From: DATKJY01 sp964540105
GTDB lineage: Bacteria > Zixibacteria > MSB-5A5 > GN15 > FEB-12
Length of the DNA stretch: 64,000 nucleotides
Assembly: GCA_964540105.1 (NCBI GenBank)
Contig: CAZILL010000002.1
Location: 1,178,001-1,242,000 of the forward strand
Direction of reading: 5' to 3'
Shown here: positions 1 to 8,019 of the stretch, piece after piece
How positions within the stretch are numbered: position 1 is the stretch's first letter
How the letters are laid out: each line of letters begins with the position of its first letter
Program-made: the position numbers and the translations under genes
The notes under the pieces: model-generated
Told to the model about the DNA's origin: nothing
Databases searched by the model: none
Seen by the model: only the letters and a program-made list of their open reading frames with translations

Positions 1-615
1 AAAATGCCCGACAAGGAAGTGTTCCGGTTCATCTTTGAGGCCGGACTCTCCACGGCCAAGGTTGTGTCGGATGTTTCCGGACGCGGGGTCGGCATGGATG
101 TTGTCCGGACGAACATAGAAAAACTCAACGGGATGATCGAGTTGGATTCGAAGAAGGATGAAGGGACGGTCATCTCGATCAAACTTCCCCTGACCCTCGC
201 GATCATTCAGGGGCTTCTTGTGGAGTCAGATAAGGAGATATTCATTCTGCCCCTGGCGTCTGTCCACGAAACGGTAAAGACCCAGCAGGCTGACATCTAC
301 TACGTGAACCGCAGGCCGGTTCTTCGGTTGCGTGACGAGATCATCCCGATCATCCACCTCGGGGCTGCCTTCCGTAACACCGGCGGCTTGACGCTGGCTG
401 AGAAACCGTACATAGTCGTGGTTGGCCTGGCGGAACGAAAGCTTGGCATCAACATTGATCGCTTCCTCGGGCAGGAAGAAGTGGTGATCAAGTCGCTCGG
501 TCAGTATCTTGGGCAGACGGAGGGAGTCGCGGGAGCAACGATCCTCGGGGACGGGCGGATTCGCCTCATCATTGATCTCATCGGGCTGTTCAATCTCGCC
601 AAAAAAGGGCGCTGA
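1..615 (+). CDS. cheA: Chemotaxis histidine kinase CheA, C-terminal part (cut by window start)
   Basis: CheA autophosphorylates in receptor arrays and passes phosphate to CheY and CheB. Only the last ~205 codons are here; the frame is open to base 1, so the ATG at base 4 is internal. Residues from about 25 carry the end of the HATPase domain with the G box SGRGVGMDVV and the phrase GTVISIKLPLTLAI, which closes the ATP-binding domain in CheA. The rest is the CheW-like P5 regulatory domain (VESDKEIFILPLASVHETV ... ILGDGRIRLIIDL), which docks CheW and receptors. The stop lies 12 bases before cheB, so the two are very likely cotranscribed. The P1-P3 domains are outside the window. Confidence 0.95.
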   Translation, partial: KMPDKEVFRFIFEAGLSTAKVVSDVSGRGVGMDVVRTNIEKLNGMIELDSKKDEGTVISIKLPLTLAIIQGLLVESDKEIFILPLASVHETVKTQQADIYYVNRRPVLRLRDEIIPIIHLGAAFRNTGGLTLAEKPYIVVVGLAERKLGINIDRFLGQEEVVIKSLGQYLGQTEGVAGATILGDGRIRLIIDLIGLFNLAKKGR

Positions 616-627
616 CGGGCTAATCGC

Positions 628-1746
628 ATGACCGTGACGCCCATCAAGACCATCGAAGTGCTGGTAGTGGATGACTCCGCTTTCATGCGCAAGGCTATCA
701 CGATGATGCTCGAATCCGATCCCGCGATCAAGGTTGTGGGGACGGCCCGGGACGGCGAGGAAGGCGTTGAAAAGGCGAAGCTCCTCAAGCCCGACCTTGT
801 GACGATGGATATCGAAATGCCCCGAATGGACGGGCTGACAGCCTTGCGCGAGATTATGACCAAGAACCCGGTGCCGGTGATGATGGTGTCATCACTTACG
901 ACGGCTGGAGCCGAGGCTACTCTCGACGCGCTGGAGATGGGGGCGGTCGACTTCATCCCGAAGCAAATGTCATTTGTGAGTCTGGATATTGTTAAGATCA
1001 AAGAGGATCTGCTTTCGAAGATTAAGGATATCGCGAGGAGAAAGCAGACGCTCATGTCGAGGCATCGCCAACGGCAGTTCAACAAGATTTCACAGGCGCC
1101 CGCGAGCGCGGTACAGCCCGCTGCCATGGGCAAAGCGGTTTCGGCGGCGGTCGGTGTACGAGCCATCAAGAAGCATCATCACGTAAATATCGTCGCAATT
1201 GGCTCCTCGACCGGTGGTCCTCCAGCCCTTCAGGCGGTCATAACAAAACTGCCAAAAAACCTAACCGTGGGCGTACTTATCGCGCAGCATATGCCTCCGA
1301 TGTTCACCAAATCGCTGGCCGACCGGTTGAATAGCCTGTCCGAAGTCACCGTACGTGAGGCGCAGGACGGGGACCCCGTTGAAGCCGGCGTTGTACTCAT
1401 CGCCCCGGGGGGACAGCATATGACGGCAAAACGACACGGCGCTCGAATTTTCGTGTCTGTTTCAAAGGAGCCCGCCTCCACACTGTATAAACCGTGCGTA
1501 GATGTGACAATGAACTCAGTGGCCGACGTTTACGGCGGCAGCACGCTTGGTGTCATTCTCACAGGAATGGGCTCAAATGGCGTGACGGGATTTCAAAACG
1601 TCAAGCAGCGGGGCGGAGTGATTATAGCGCAGAACGAGCAAACGTGTGTAGTCTACGGGATGCCGCGGGCGGTTATCGAGGCCGGCATTGCGGATCACAT
1701 TGTCCCTATCGATGATGTGGCCGCTGAAATCGTCTCCTTCTTCTGA
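628..1746 (+). CDS. cheB: Chemotaxis protein-glutamate methylesterase CheB
   Basis: CheB removes methyl groups from (and deamidates) chemoreceptor glutamates once phosphorylated by CheA. Residues 8-125 form a receiver domain with acidic pair D15/D16 and phosphoacceptor D61 (TMDIEMPRMDG). A linker leads to the methylesterase domain (about 180-372) with nucleophile S194 in GSSTGG and H221 in AQHMP. The third member of the catalytic triad, the Asp of the motif TGMGxDG (D286 in enteric CheB), is read here as Asn: TGMGSNG, N317, codon aat at 1576-1578. Length is normal for the family. The gene follows cheA directly. The identification is firm; full esterase activity is uncertain because of N317. 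Confidence 0.95.
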   Translation: MTVTPIKTIEVLVVDDSAFMRKAITMMLESDPAIKVVGTARDGEEGVEKAKLLKPDLVTMDIEMPRMDGLTALREIMTKNPVPVMMVSSLTTAGAEATLDALEMGAVDFIPKQMSFVSLDIVKIKEDLLSKIKDIARRKQTLMSRHRQRQFNKISQAPASAVQPAAMGKAVSAAVGVRAIKKHHHVNIVAIGSSTGGPPALQAVITKLPKNLTVGVLIAQHMPPMFTKSLADRLNSLSEVTVREAQDGDPVEAGVVLIAPGGQHMTAKRHGARIFVSVSKEPASTLYKPCVDVTMNSVADVYGGSTLGVILTGMGSNGVTGFQNVKQRGGVIIAQNEQTCVVYGMPRAVIEAGIADHIVPIDDVAAEIVSFF

Positions 1747-1759
1747 AGAAAAGTTTTAG

Positions 1760-1788
1760 TTGAAAGAATTTCCCAGCTAACATACTCT
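1760..1788 (+). promoter_or_regulatory. Possible housekeeping (sigma70-type) promoter before the kinase gene
   Basis: TTGAAA at 1760-1765 and TACTCT at 1783-1788 with a 17-base spacer lie between cheB and the histidine kinase gene. The -10 match is moderate, so this is only a candidate start for separate expression of the two-component pair. No sigma54 or sigma28 site is visible in this gap. Confidence 0.3.
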
Positions 1789-1814
1789 CTCCATGATGGA
1801 GGACGTCTTAGCTC

Positions 1815-3161
1815 ATGGATGAGAGGGGTCGCGGAGTGGCTGCGTTCGATGTACAGTCGCTGGAAACATCGGCCGATGTTTCGCGCTTCGCTGAATCGTA
1901 CGCATCCTTCAATCGAATAATCAATGGTCTTCAGCGCCAATATCTCCAACTGAAGGAGGAGTCGTCCACTCAAAACGACATGCTGGCCGAAGTCAATGCC
2001 CGGTTGGTCGGGCTGACGAGGCAGAATTTGGCGGCCACGGAGTTCCTTAATGGGATTCTCAAGTCGATGTCGACAGGCGTAATCGCGGTTGATCAGGATG
2101 GTCGAATAACACACTTCAATCCGGCCGCTTCGGTCCTGCTTGGCATATCCGGAAGCGAACCGGTAGGGAAGCTCTACCGGGACATCGTCCTGGCGGGCCT
2201 GCCCCCCGACGCAAACTGCCTCCGCTCAGCCGAAACCGGTAACACTGTGGATGGTGTCGAGAAGCAGATGACATTGGCCGACGGGACACTCCTTCACCTC
2301 TCGGTGTCAACCGCGATCCTGAAGGACAAGGAGGGTCGACCAAACGGCGCGATGGAAGTGTTTCATGATCTGACAAAGCTGAAGAAGATGGAACAGGAGC
2401 TGGTGAGACTCAGCACACTGGCGGCGTTGGGTGAGATGGCAGCGACAATTGCCCATGAGGTGCGAAATCCCCTAGCCGGCATCGGCGGGTTTGCTGCGCT
2501 CTTGAGGCGAGATCTTGCCGATGTCGATCCCCGCCGTGAACTTGTCGACAAGATTATCTGCGGAGTCGAGAATCTGAATCGGACGGTGACAACCCTCCTC
2601 AACTACACACGTTACGATGAAGTCAATAAGGAGGACGTTCGGTTAGACGAATTTCTGCTCGGTGCGATTGAACAATTCAAGCGCGACAATGCCGAACGAG
2701 TAGATCATGTCGTACTGGAATTGAGTCTGACAGACGAAGGGACACGCGAGCCCATTATGGTCAGGGCCGATACGTTGCTTATGCGGCAGTTGCTCTTCAA
2801 CCTGTTGTCAAACGCAGTGGAAGCGATGAACGGAGAGGGGACTATCGAGATACGTTGTCGCAAGCTGGACCGCAGCGAATTGGCTGGGCAGAACTCGGAG
2901 CGACTGATACTCGGGCTTGGCGAAACTGTCGTGGAAACAACGATCATTGACAGCGGTCCGGGAATCCAAGCCGAATCAATGGAAAAGATATTCACCCCGT
3001 TCTTTACAACAAAGCAGGGTGGAACAGGACTCGGACTGGCCGTGGCATGGAAGATTATGAAGGCGCACGGGGGCGAGATCATCGCGGATAATCTGCCCTC
3101 GAGAGGCGCCAGGTTTCGGCTGTTAATGCCGACAAGAATCGGCTCGATACGATTGGAGTAA
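1815..3161 (+). CDS. PAS-domain sensor histidine kinase, partner of the adjacent sigma54 activator (FlgS-like role)
   Basis: 448-residue soluble kinase with no membrane segment. An N-terminal helical stretch (about 20-80) is followed by a PAS domain (about 80-190; phrase GVIAVDQDGRITHFNPAA). HisKA follows with phosphorylatable H214 in IAHEVRNPLAG, then a HATPase_c domain (NLLSNAVEAM N box, DSGPGI G1 box, GGTGLGLAV G2 box). The organisation is that of NtrB/AtoS/FlgS kinases. It lies 4 bases before the response regulator gene, so the pair is cotranscribed. Its place inside the flagellar locus, with sigma54 sites before flgB and flgF, suggests it signals flagellar assembly state, as FlgS does in epsilonproteobacteria. 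That role is inference. The start is supported by GGAGG upstream. Confidence 0.88.
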   Translation: MDERGRGVAAFDVQSLETSADVSRFAESYASFNRIINGLQRQYLQLKEESSTQNDMLAEVNARLVGLTRQNLAATEFLNGILKSMSTGVIAVDQDGRITHFNPAASVLLGISGSEPVGKLYRDIVLAGLPPDANCLRSAETGNTVDGVEKQMTLADGTLLHLSVSTAILKDKEGRPNGAMEVFHDLTKLKKMEQELVRLSTLAALGEMAATIAHEVRNPLAGIGGFAALLRRDLADVDPRRELVDKIICGVENLNRTVTTLLNYTRYDEVNKEDVRLDEFLLGAIEQFKRDNAERVDHVVLELSLTDEGTREPIMVRADTLLMRQLLFNLLSNAVEAMNGEGTIEIRCRKLDRSELAGQNSERLILGLGETVVETTIIDSGPGIQAESMEKIFTPFFTTKQGGTGLGLAVAWKIMKAHGGEIIADNLPSRGARFRLLMPTRIGSIRLE

Positions 3162-3165
3162 TACG

Positions 3166-4515
3166 ATGAAGTATTCTGTCTTGGTCGTCGACGACGATAA
3201 GCTGGTTAATGATTTCCTGACGGAGACGCTCTCCCGCGCCGGATACGAATGCGTCTCCGTATTGTCAGGCGAGGAAGGATTGATCCAGTTTAAGGCGCGG
3301 TCGTTCGATATTGTCGTGACGGATCTCAAGATGAAGGAGATGGATGGGCTGTCGCTTCTTGAACATATCAAGCGGCTCAGCCCTGAGACGGTGGTCATCA
3401 TCATGACGGCGTATGGAACGGTGGAGACCGCGGTGAAAGCGATCAAGAAGGGGGCCTATGACTTTCTCCTCAAGCCAGTGTCTCCTGATACGCTTGAGCA
3501 TATGTTCGGCCGGGTGACCGAAATGATGCGGTTGAAAACCGAGAACCAGCTGCTTCGCCATGACCTGGCCAACAAATTCCAAAATATCATCGGCAAATCC
3601 AAAGAGATGAGAGAGGTCTTTGACCTCATCCAGTCTGTTGCCGACGCCCGATCGACAGTCATGATTACCGGTGCGTCGGGTACGGGGAAGGAATTGGTGG
3701 CGCGGGCTATTCATTATGCGTCTAACCGCCGGGAAGGGCCGTTCATAAAGCTCAATTGCGCGGCGCTTCCTGAGAATCTGGTTGAAGCCGAGCTGTTCGG
3801 ATATGAGAAGGGGGCGTTCACCGATGCCAAGAAGACCAATCGGGGGCGTTTTGAACTGGCCGACGGTGGCACACTCCTCCTGGATGAAATTTCCGAGATG
3901 CCACTGAACCTTCAATCGAAGCTCCTTCGGGTCATCCAAGAGCGAGAGTTTGAGCGCGTCGGATCGAGCGCGACAATTGCGGTCGATGTCCGCCTGATTG
4001 CAACATCGAACCGTGATCTTAAGGAGTTCATTTCGGCAGGCTTGTTCCGTGAGGATCTGTTCTATCGCCTGAATGTCATTCCGATTTATCTTTCCCCGCT
4101 GAATGAACGCAAAGAGGATGTCCCCCTTCTGGTCGAGCACTTCATCGATAAGTACAATCGAGAGAACGGAAAGAGTGTCAAGGGGATCGATGAAGCGGCT
4201 ATGCGCCGGTTTATGAAGTATCATTGGCGGGGGAATATTCGCGAGCTCGAAAACCTCATCGAACGCGCGGTGGTGATTACCAGAGGGGATATGTTAACCG
4301 AGGACGATTTCCCGGTAGAAATGGCGATCGGGCAGATGGGGGACGATATGCCGCATCTCAAGGTGCCGATGAAGCTGGAAGAGGGCAGCAAATACCTCAT
4401 ACTCAAGACGCTCGAAAAGTACAACGGGAATAAGACCAGAGCCGCCGAGGCGCTGGGGATCACGACGCGGACGATCCGCAACAAATTGGCCGAATACGAG
4501 ATGGAGCACAAGTGA
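3166..4515 (+). CDS. Sigma54-dependent response regulator (NtrC family, FlgR-like role)
   Basis: 449 residues in the standard NtrC layout. The receiver domain (1-120) has D9/D10 and phosphoacceptor D53. The AAA+ sigma54-interaction domain (about 145-380) has Walker A GASGTGKE (169-176), a GAFTDA loop (216-221) and Walker B GGTLLLDEI. The C-terminal Fis-type helix-turn-helix (about 405-445) reads NKTRAAEALGITTRTIRNKL. The loop that contacts sigma54 is usually GAFTGA; the Asp at 220 is a known natural variant. It is cotranscribed with the preceding kinase. The likely targets are the sigma54 promoters before flgB and flgF, making this the master activator of rod and ring genes. The family call is firm; the targets are inferred. 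Confidence 0.93.
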   Translation: MKYSVLVVDDDKLVNDFLTETLSRAGYECVSVLSGEEGLIQFKARSFDIVVTDLKMKEMDGLSLLEHIKRLSPETVVIIMTAYGTVETAVKAIKKGAYDFLLKPVSPDTLEHMFGRVTEMMRLKTENQLLRHDLANKFQNIIGKSKEMREVFDLIQSVADARSTVMITGASGTGKELVARAIHYASNRREGPFIKLNCAALPENLVEAELFGYEKGAFTDAKKTNRGRFELADGGTLLLDEISEMPLNLQSKLLRVIQEREFERVGSSATIAVDVRLIATSNRDLKEFISAGLFREDLFYRLNVIPIYLSPLNERKEDVPLLVEHFIDKYNRENGKSVKGIDEAAMRRFMKYHWRGNIRELENLIERAVVITRGDMLTEDDFPVEMAIGQMGDDMPHLKVPMKLEEGSKYLILKTLEKYNGNKTRAAEALGITTRTIRNKLAEYEMEHK

Positions 4516-4517
4516 CC

Positions 4518-4540
4518 GCCGCCTGACGGCTCTTTTCTTG
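4518..4540 (+). terminator. Weak rho-independent terminator candidate after the response regulator
   Basis: A 4-bp GCCG/CGGC stem with a 5-base loop directly after the stop codon is followed by TCTTTTCTTG. The stem is short, so it may only partly reduce read-through into motA. Confidence 0.3.
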
Positions 4541-4551
4541 TGCAACCTCCC

Positions 4552-4578
4552 TTCATATTAGCGTTTCCCTGCCGATAC
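4552..4578 (+). promoter_or_regulatory. Sigma28 (FliA)-type promoter for motAB
   Basis: TTCA at 4552-4555, 15 bases, then GCCGATAC at 4571-4578. The -10 element matches the sigma28 consensus GCCGATAA in seven of eight bases and the spacing is exact, but the -35 keeps only two of four bases of TAAA. The other two sigma28 sites in the window use the same -10 and spacing. motAB are sigma28-dependent in many bacteria. Confidence 0.6.
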
Positions 4579-4653
4579 ATACTCTGACAGGATGTGACCT
4601 GTCATGTGCGATTCTTGAACATTTTCGTCATGGTGTGACGTGAACGCAGAGTT

Positions 4654-5418
4654 ATGGACGTTGCCACATTACTTGGATTAGGTCTGGCCTTTGGAGCTGT
4701 AGTCGGTGCATTCAAGATGGAGGGGGGAGATCTTGAGGCGATCTTTCTCGTAGCTCCGATGCTGCTGGTGATCATGGGAACCCTCGGGGCGACCATCGTG
4801 ACCACATCCATTCGCACGGTCACACAGGTGCCGAGTTTCATGCGTCTGGCAATGTTCGGCCGCTCCCTTTCCTTCCCGGGTGCGATCGATGCCGTTGTGA
4901 AGCTGGCCGAAAAGGCGCGGCGCGAGGGGATTCTCGGTCTGGAGAGCGATCTCAAGAGAATCGGGCATCCATTCTTTCGCAAAGCCGTTCAATTGGTCAT
5001 TGATGGCACCGAAGTGACGGTCCTGAGGGAAATTCTCGAGACGGAAATAACCTATATTGAAGAGCGTCACAAGCGGGGTATCGTGTTCTTCCAGAAGGCG
5101 GGCGGATTCGCTCCGACGCTCGGGATTTTGGGTACGGTTCTCGGACTGGTGAATACGCTGGGGAATACGTCGGATGCGTCAAGGATGGCCGGATCGATAG
5201 CGGCCGCGTTCATCGCGACGCTGTGGGGCGTGGGGTTGGCCAATCTGTTCTTCCTTCCCGTATCCGACAAGCTGAAGATGCTCCATGATGAGGAAATGGC
5301 TCATCTCGAGCTCATCATGGAGGGAGTCATAGCGATTCAATCGGGAGAGAACCCCCGTAACATTCGAACGCGTCTTCACTGTTTTGTGGCACCCGAGTAC
5401 CGTCAAGGCGAGGTATAG
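4654..5418 (+). CDS. motA: Flagellar motor stator protein MotA
   Basis: MotA forms the stator with MotB and couples ion flow to rotor torque in the inner membrane. The 254-residue sequence has the family layout: two N-terminal membrane helices (about 4-22 and 30-52), a charged cytoplasmic domain (about 60-150) that touches FliG, and two further helices (about 148-172 and 180-205) with the phrase FAPTLGILGTVLGLV containing the family's conserved Pro and Gly residues. Three bases separate it from motB. The coupling ion (proton or sodium) cannot be decided from MotA alone. A sigma28-type promoter lies upstream. Confidence 0.95.
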   Translation: MDVATLLGLGLAFGAVVGAFKMEGGDLEAIFLVAPMLLVIMGTLGATIVTTSIRTVTQVPSFMRLAMFGRSLSFPGAIDAVVKLAEKARREGILGLESDLKRIGHPFFRKAVQLVIDGTEVTVLREILETEITYIEERHKRGIVFFQKAGGFAPTLGILGTVLGLVNTLGNTSDASRMAGSIAAAFIATLWGVGLANLFFLPVSDKLKMLHDEEMAHLELIMEGVIAIQSGENPRNIRTRLHCFVAPEYRQGEV

Positions 5419-5421
5419 CAG

Positions 5422-6201
5422 GTGCGGCACTCCCGCAGGAAATTCGAAAGCCACGAAAACCTCGAACGGTGGCTGCTCACATACGCCGACCTCATCACGC
5501 TCCTTCTGGCGTTCTTTGTCGTCATGTATTCAATGTCGCAGGTGGATGCGAAGAGGTTCGGTCGCATGGCTGAGGCTCTCAATGGTGTACTGAAGGGCGG
5601 CAACAACATCATAAAGAACAACACGGACAACAAGAAGACGGGTCACGGGGTGCTTCAACTCGGCGAACTCAATATGATCCAAAAGCAAATCGACGAACGG
5701 TTCAAGGAGGAGAAACGGGAAGAGCTGATCCGAACTGAAATCACCGAGCGCGGGCTTGTTGTTCATGTCATGGAGTCAGCGCTGTTTCGCGAAGGCTCGG
5801 CGAATCTCGAAGCGAAGGCGCTGGACGTTCTGGATCTGATAGGAGAGAAGATCCGAACCCTGCCCAACCATGTCCGAGTTGAGGGGCACACCGATGATCG
5901 TCCGATCAGGAGCGTGCTCTATCCCTCAAACTGGGAACTGTCCTCGGCGCGGGCGACTTCAGTGGTCAGATATCTGACCGGCTCCGATGCCATCACTCCG
6001 GATAGAATTTCGGCTCTCGGGTACGGAGAATATCGTCCAGTGCGCCCGAACAATTCGATTGAAAACCGGGCCCAGAATCGGCGAGTTGACTTTGTCATTC
6101 TCACGATGGAGCTGACCGCGAAGGAACCTCGCTCGCAGTTTTACTACCCCGAGCGTGCGGTCATTCAGGACAGCGCCGACGGCGCCCTGTTACCCCAGTA
6201 A
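5422..6201 (+). CDS. motB: Flagellar motor stator protein MotB
   Basis: MotB anchors the stator to peptidoglycan and carries the ion-binding Asp. The N-terminal membrane helix (about 17-38) includes D23 in LLTYADLITLLLAFF, equivalent to D32 of E. coli MotB. A plug/linker follows, then an OmpA-like peptidoglycan-binding domain (about 110-235) with VEGHTDDRPI and NWELSSARA. Translation starts at GTG 5422, three bases after motA, in the usual coupled arrangement. Length (259 residues) is normal. Confidence 0.95.
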   Translation: MRHSRRKFESHENLERWLLTYADLITLLLAFFVVMYSMSQVDAKRFGRMAEALNGVLKGGNNIIKNNTDNKKTGHGVLQLGELNMIQKQIDERFKEEKREELIRTEITERGLVVHVMESALFREGSANLEAKALDVLDLIGEKIRTLPNHVRVEGHTDDRPIRSVLYPSNWELSSARATSVVRYLTGSDAITPDRISALGYGEYRPVRPNNSIENRAQNRRVDFVILTMELTAKEPRSQFYYPERAVIQDSADGALLPQ

Positions 6202-6321
6202 ATTCATTCCGCATCATCGGGAACCCTTTTCCATCAATCGAGTGCGAATCCAGTGCGACGTGCCTCGTTATTCTGGCGAAATGCGTTGCCCGACAACGGA
6301 TTTGCCATGGCGTACGGAACT

Positions 6322-6337
6322 CGGCACGCGGATTGCA
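6322..6337 (+). promoter_or_regulatory. Sigma54 (-24/-12) promoter for the flgB operon
   Basis: CGGCACGCGGATTGCA matches the sigma54 consensus TGGCACG-N4-TTGCA at every fixed position except the first base. GG (6323-6324) and GC (6335-6336) have the required 10-base spacing. The start of transcription would be near 6348, about 20 bases before the flgB ATG. The nearby NtrC-family regulator is the natural activator. Confidence 0.85.
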
Positions 6338-6367
6338 TAACTTCGCCTGAGATCATGGGTGAAGTAT

Positions 6368-6781
6368 ATGGATAACCAGCTTTCAAAATTCATATTCGAC
6401 AAGGCTTCGGTGCCGACGTTCCAGAAGTTTCTCAATCTGAGTTCGTTTCGACACAAATTGATCAGCGGTAATGTCGCCAATATCGCAACACCGGGTTATG
6501 AAGCCCGAGATGTCGACTTCAAGACTGAATTCGACCGACTCACCGCCAAGAGCCATCACGTGTCCGGCTTTGCCACTCATCCCAATCACATTCCTCTTGG
6601 GCAACATGCCGGAAAATCGCCCGACGTAGATAAGACGCGTGTCCAGGACGGTACCCTAAACTCGGTGGATATCGATCATGAGACGACGGCGATGGTCGAG
6701 AATGAACTGACATACACGGTCGGTGCACGACTCCTCCAGGGCAGGTTCGAGGGGTTACAGAAGGCTATCAAGAGCCAATAG
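6368..6781 (+). CDS. flgB: Flagellar proximal rod protein FlgB
   Basis: FlgB polymerises at the base of the rod, on the MS ring/FliE junction, after export by the flagellar type III system. The 137-residue protein has the FlgB signature near the N-terminus (LISGNVANIATPGYEARDVDF) and the C-terminal helix ENELTYTVGARLLQGRF. The ATG at 6368 is preferred over a GTG at 6359: it leaves a workable leader after the sigma54 promoter and has GGTGA-type spacing. It is the first gene of flgB-flgC-orf-fliE-fliF-fliG-fliH-fliI-fliJ, all tightly packed. Confidence 0.95.
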   Translation: MDNQLSKFIFDKASVPTFQKFLNLSSFRHKLISGNVANIATPGYEARDVDFKTEFDRLTAKSHHVSGFATHPNHIPLGQHAGKSPDVDKTRVQDGTLNSVDIDHETTAMVENELTYTVGARLLQGRFEGLQKAIKSQ

Positions 6782-6790
6782 GAGTACCAT

Positions 6791-7294
6791 ATGGCGGGAA
6801 TTTTTCACTCAATTGACATATCGGCCCGTGGGCTGACGGTCCAACGTCGCAAGATGAACGTTGTCGCGGACAACATTGCCAATGCCGAAACAACCAAGAC
6901 CGCAGCTGGGGGGCCGTATCGACGGAAACGGGTGCTGGTGCGCGAACAGAAGGACGCGGGGGTATTTGACTCCTACCTGCAGAAGGCGCAGACCCCTCTC
7001 GCGCGAACGAATGACGGCCACCTGCCGGGCAAAGTTCTGAATATCAGCAACCAGATCAATCTTCCTTCGACCGATGCTCGTGAGGCGGTCGATCCGGCTT
7101 CGAGCTTCAAGCTTGTTTACGATCCGTCGAATCCTGAAGCGGACGCTGACGGCTATGTCAAGATGCCCGATGTTGAAATAATCAACGAAATGGTGGACAT
7201 GATGGCGGCGAGTCGAGCCTATGAGGCGAACACAAATGCTATTGCGAGCGCCAAGAAGATGGCTAACGACGCTTTGAATATTGGAGTCAAGTGA
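6791..7294 (+). CDS. flgC: Flagellar proximal rod protein FlgC
   Basis: Second proximal-rod subunit, 167 residues. The N-terminal rod motif VVADNIANAETT (about 27-38) and the C-terminal signature VEIINEMVDMMAASRAYEAN are diagnostic for FlgC. A GGAG ribosome site precedes the ATG and the gene sits nine bases after flgB. Confidence 0.96.
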   Translation: MAGIFHSIDISARGLTVQRRKMNVVADNIANAETTKTAAGGPYRRKRVLVREQKDAGVFDSYLQKAQTPLARTNDGHLPGKVLNISNQINLPSTDAREAVDPASSFKLVYDPSNPEADADGYVKMPDVEIINEMVDMMAASRAYEANTNAIASAKKMANDALNIGVK

Positions 7295-7304
7295 GGAGTC
7301 TGGC

Positions 7305-7637
7305 ATGAAAATCGATCCGGTAGGCATTCAGTCGTATCAACAGGTTACCAAGCGCGATCAGCAGGCGGCGCCTATGGCGCCTGAAAGCCAGGAACGGCAG
7401 CTCGCTGAGGCACGCGTGACGATTGAACCGCAGCGGGAAATCGCCACCTCGAAGATGGCGGTCAAGGCCCCTGCGGGGCAATATGCCGAGTTCCTCTCGG
7501 TCGATGAGAGAAAAGCGCTCGACCTGTTATTTAGCAGATTTCGGGACGGAAGCCGGTTTGGTCCGGGTTACAGCAATGGGTCGGAGACAACGGCGACAGA
7601 CGTCCACATCGGGCGGATCATCGACGTAAAGGTGTGA
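7305..7637 (+). CDS. Unrecognised small protein between flgC and fliE
   Basis: 110-residue soluble protein with no family I recognise. It starts at the ATG at 7305, which has a GAGGAG site overlapping the end of flgC, and ends one base before the fliE start, so it is embedded in the rod operon. The N-terminal half (about 1-50) is Gln/Glu/Ala-rich and probably disordered. The C-terminal part contains the helix YAEFLSVDERKALDLLFSRF and ends in a beta-like HIGRIIDVKV. There is no signal peptide or membrane segment. Its position suggests a role in rod, MS-ring or export-gate assembly, but this is guilt by association only. Confidence 0.75.
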   Translation: MKIDPVGIQSYQQVTKRDQQAAPMAPESQERQLAEARVTIEPQREIATSKMAVKAPAGQYAEFLSVDERKALDLLFSRFRDGSRFGPGYSNGSETTATDVHIGRIIDVKV

Positions 7638-7638
7638 C

Positions 7639-7959
7639 GTGTCTTTGACAGTGAACAATGTAAGTCGACTTGTCCCGGGGCTCATTGAAAAGCCCGGTGG
7701 CAAAACAGTACTCGAGGAAATGTCGCCAGCGACGAGCCAGCCCAGTTTCACTGAACTGTTTTCGAATATGCTCAATTCTGTCAATGACATGCAGCAACAG
7801 TCAGCTCAAGCCCAGCAGGCATTCATGTCCGGTGAGCCGATTGAACTTCATGATGTTATGATCAAAGCGCAAGAGGCCGGCTTGACGATGGATCTCCTGC
7901 TGGAGATACGAAATAAGCTCTTGAGCGCCTACAATGAAGTGATGAGGATGCCCATCTAA
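7639..7959 (+). CDS. fliE: Flagellar hook-basal body adaptor protein FliE
   Basis: FliE links the MS ring to the proximal rod. The 106-residue protein has the typical FliE C-terminal half: FTELFSNMLNSVN, then HDVMIKAQEAGLTMDLLLEI and NKLLSAYNEVMRMPI, matching the family's characteristic ending. It starts with GTG at 7639, one base after the preceding stop. Confidence 0.94.
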   Translation: MSLTVNNVSRLVPGLIEKPGGKTVLEEMSPATSQPSFTELFSNMLNSVNDMQQQSAQAQQAFMSGEPIELHDVMIKAQEAGLTMDLLLEIRNKLLSAYNEVMRMPI

Positions 7960-8019
7960 TCAACGATATGTGCCTTTCGACCATGGATGGTCGGAAAAAG
8001 GCGGACAATAGGAATTGCC

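Noticed and set aside
3811..3831. GAFTDA instead of GAFTGA in the sigma54 activator as a sign of lost function
   Set aside because: GAFTDA occurs in other NtrC-family activators, and two good sigma54 promoters are nearby.
3265..4224. 319-codon minus-strand frame within the sigma54 activator
   Set aside because: Product is Arg/His/Leu-rich without family motifs; the plus strand is a complete NtrC-family protein.
6274..6289. TGGCGAAATGCGTTGC as a second sigma54 site before flgB
   Set aside because: The GG-GC spacing is 11 bases instead of 10, which sigma54 does not tolerate well; the site at 6322 is far better.
7978..7993. Hairpin between fliE and fliF as a terminator
   Set aside because: The stem has no T tract and lies inside a tight operon; at most a local mRNA structure.
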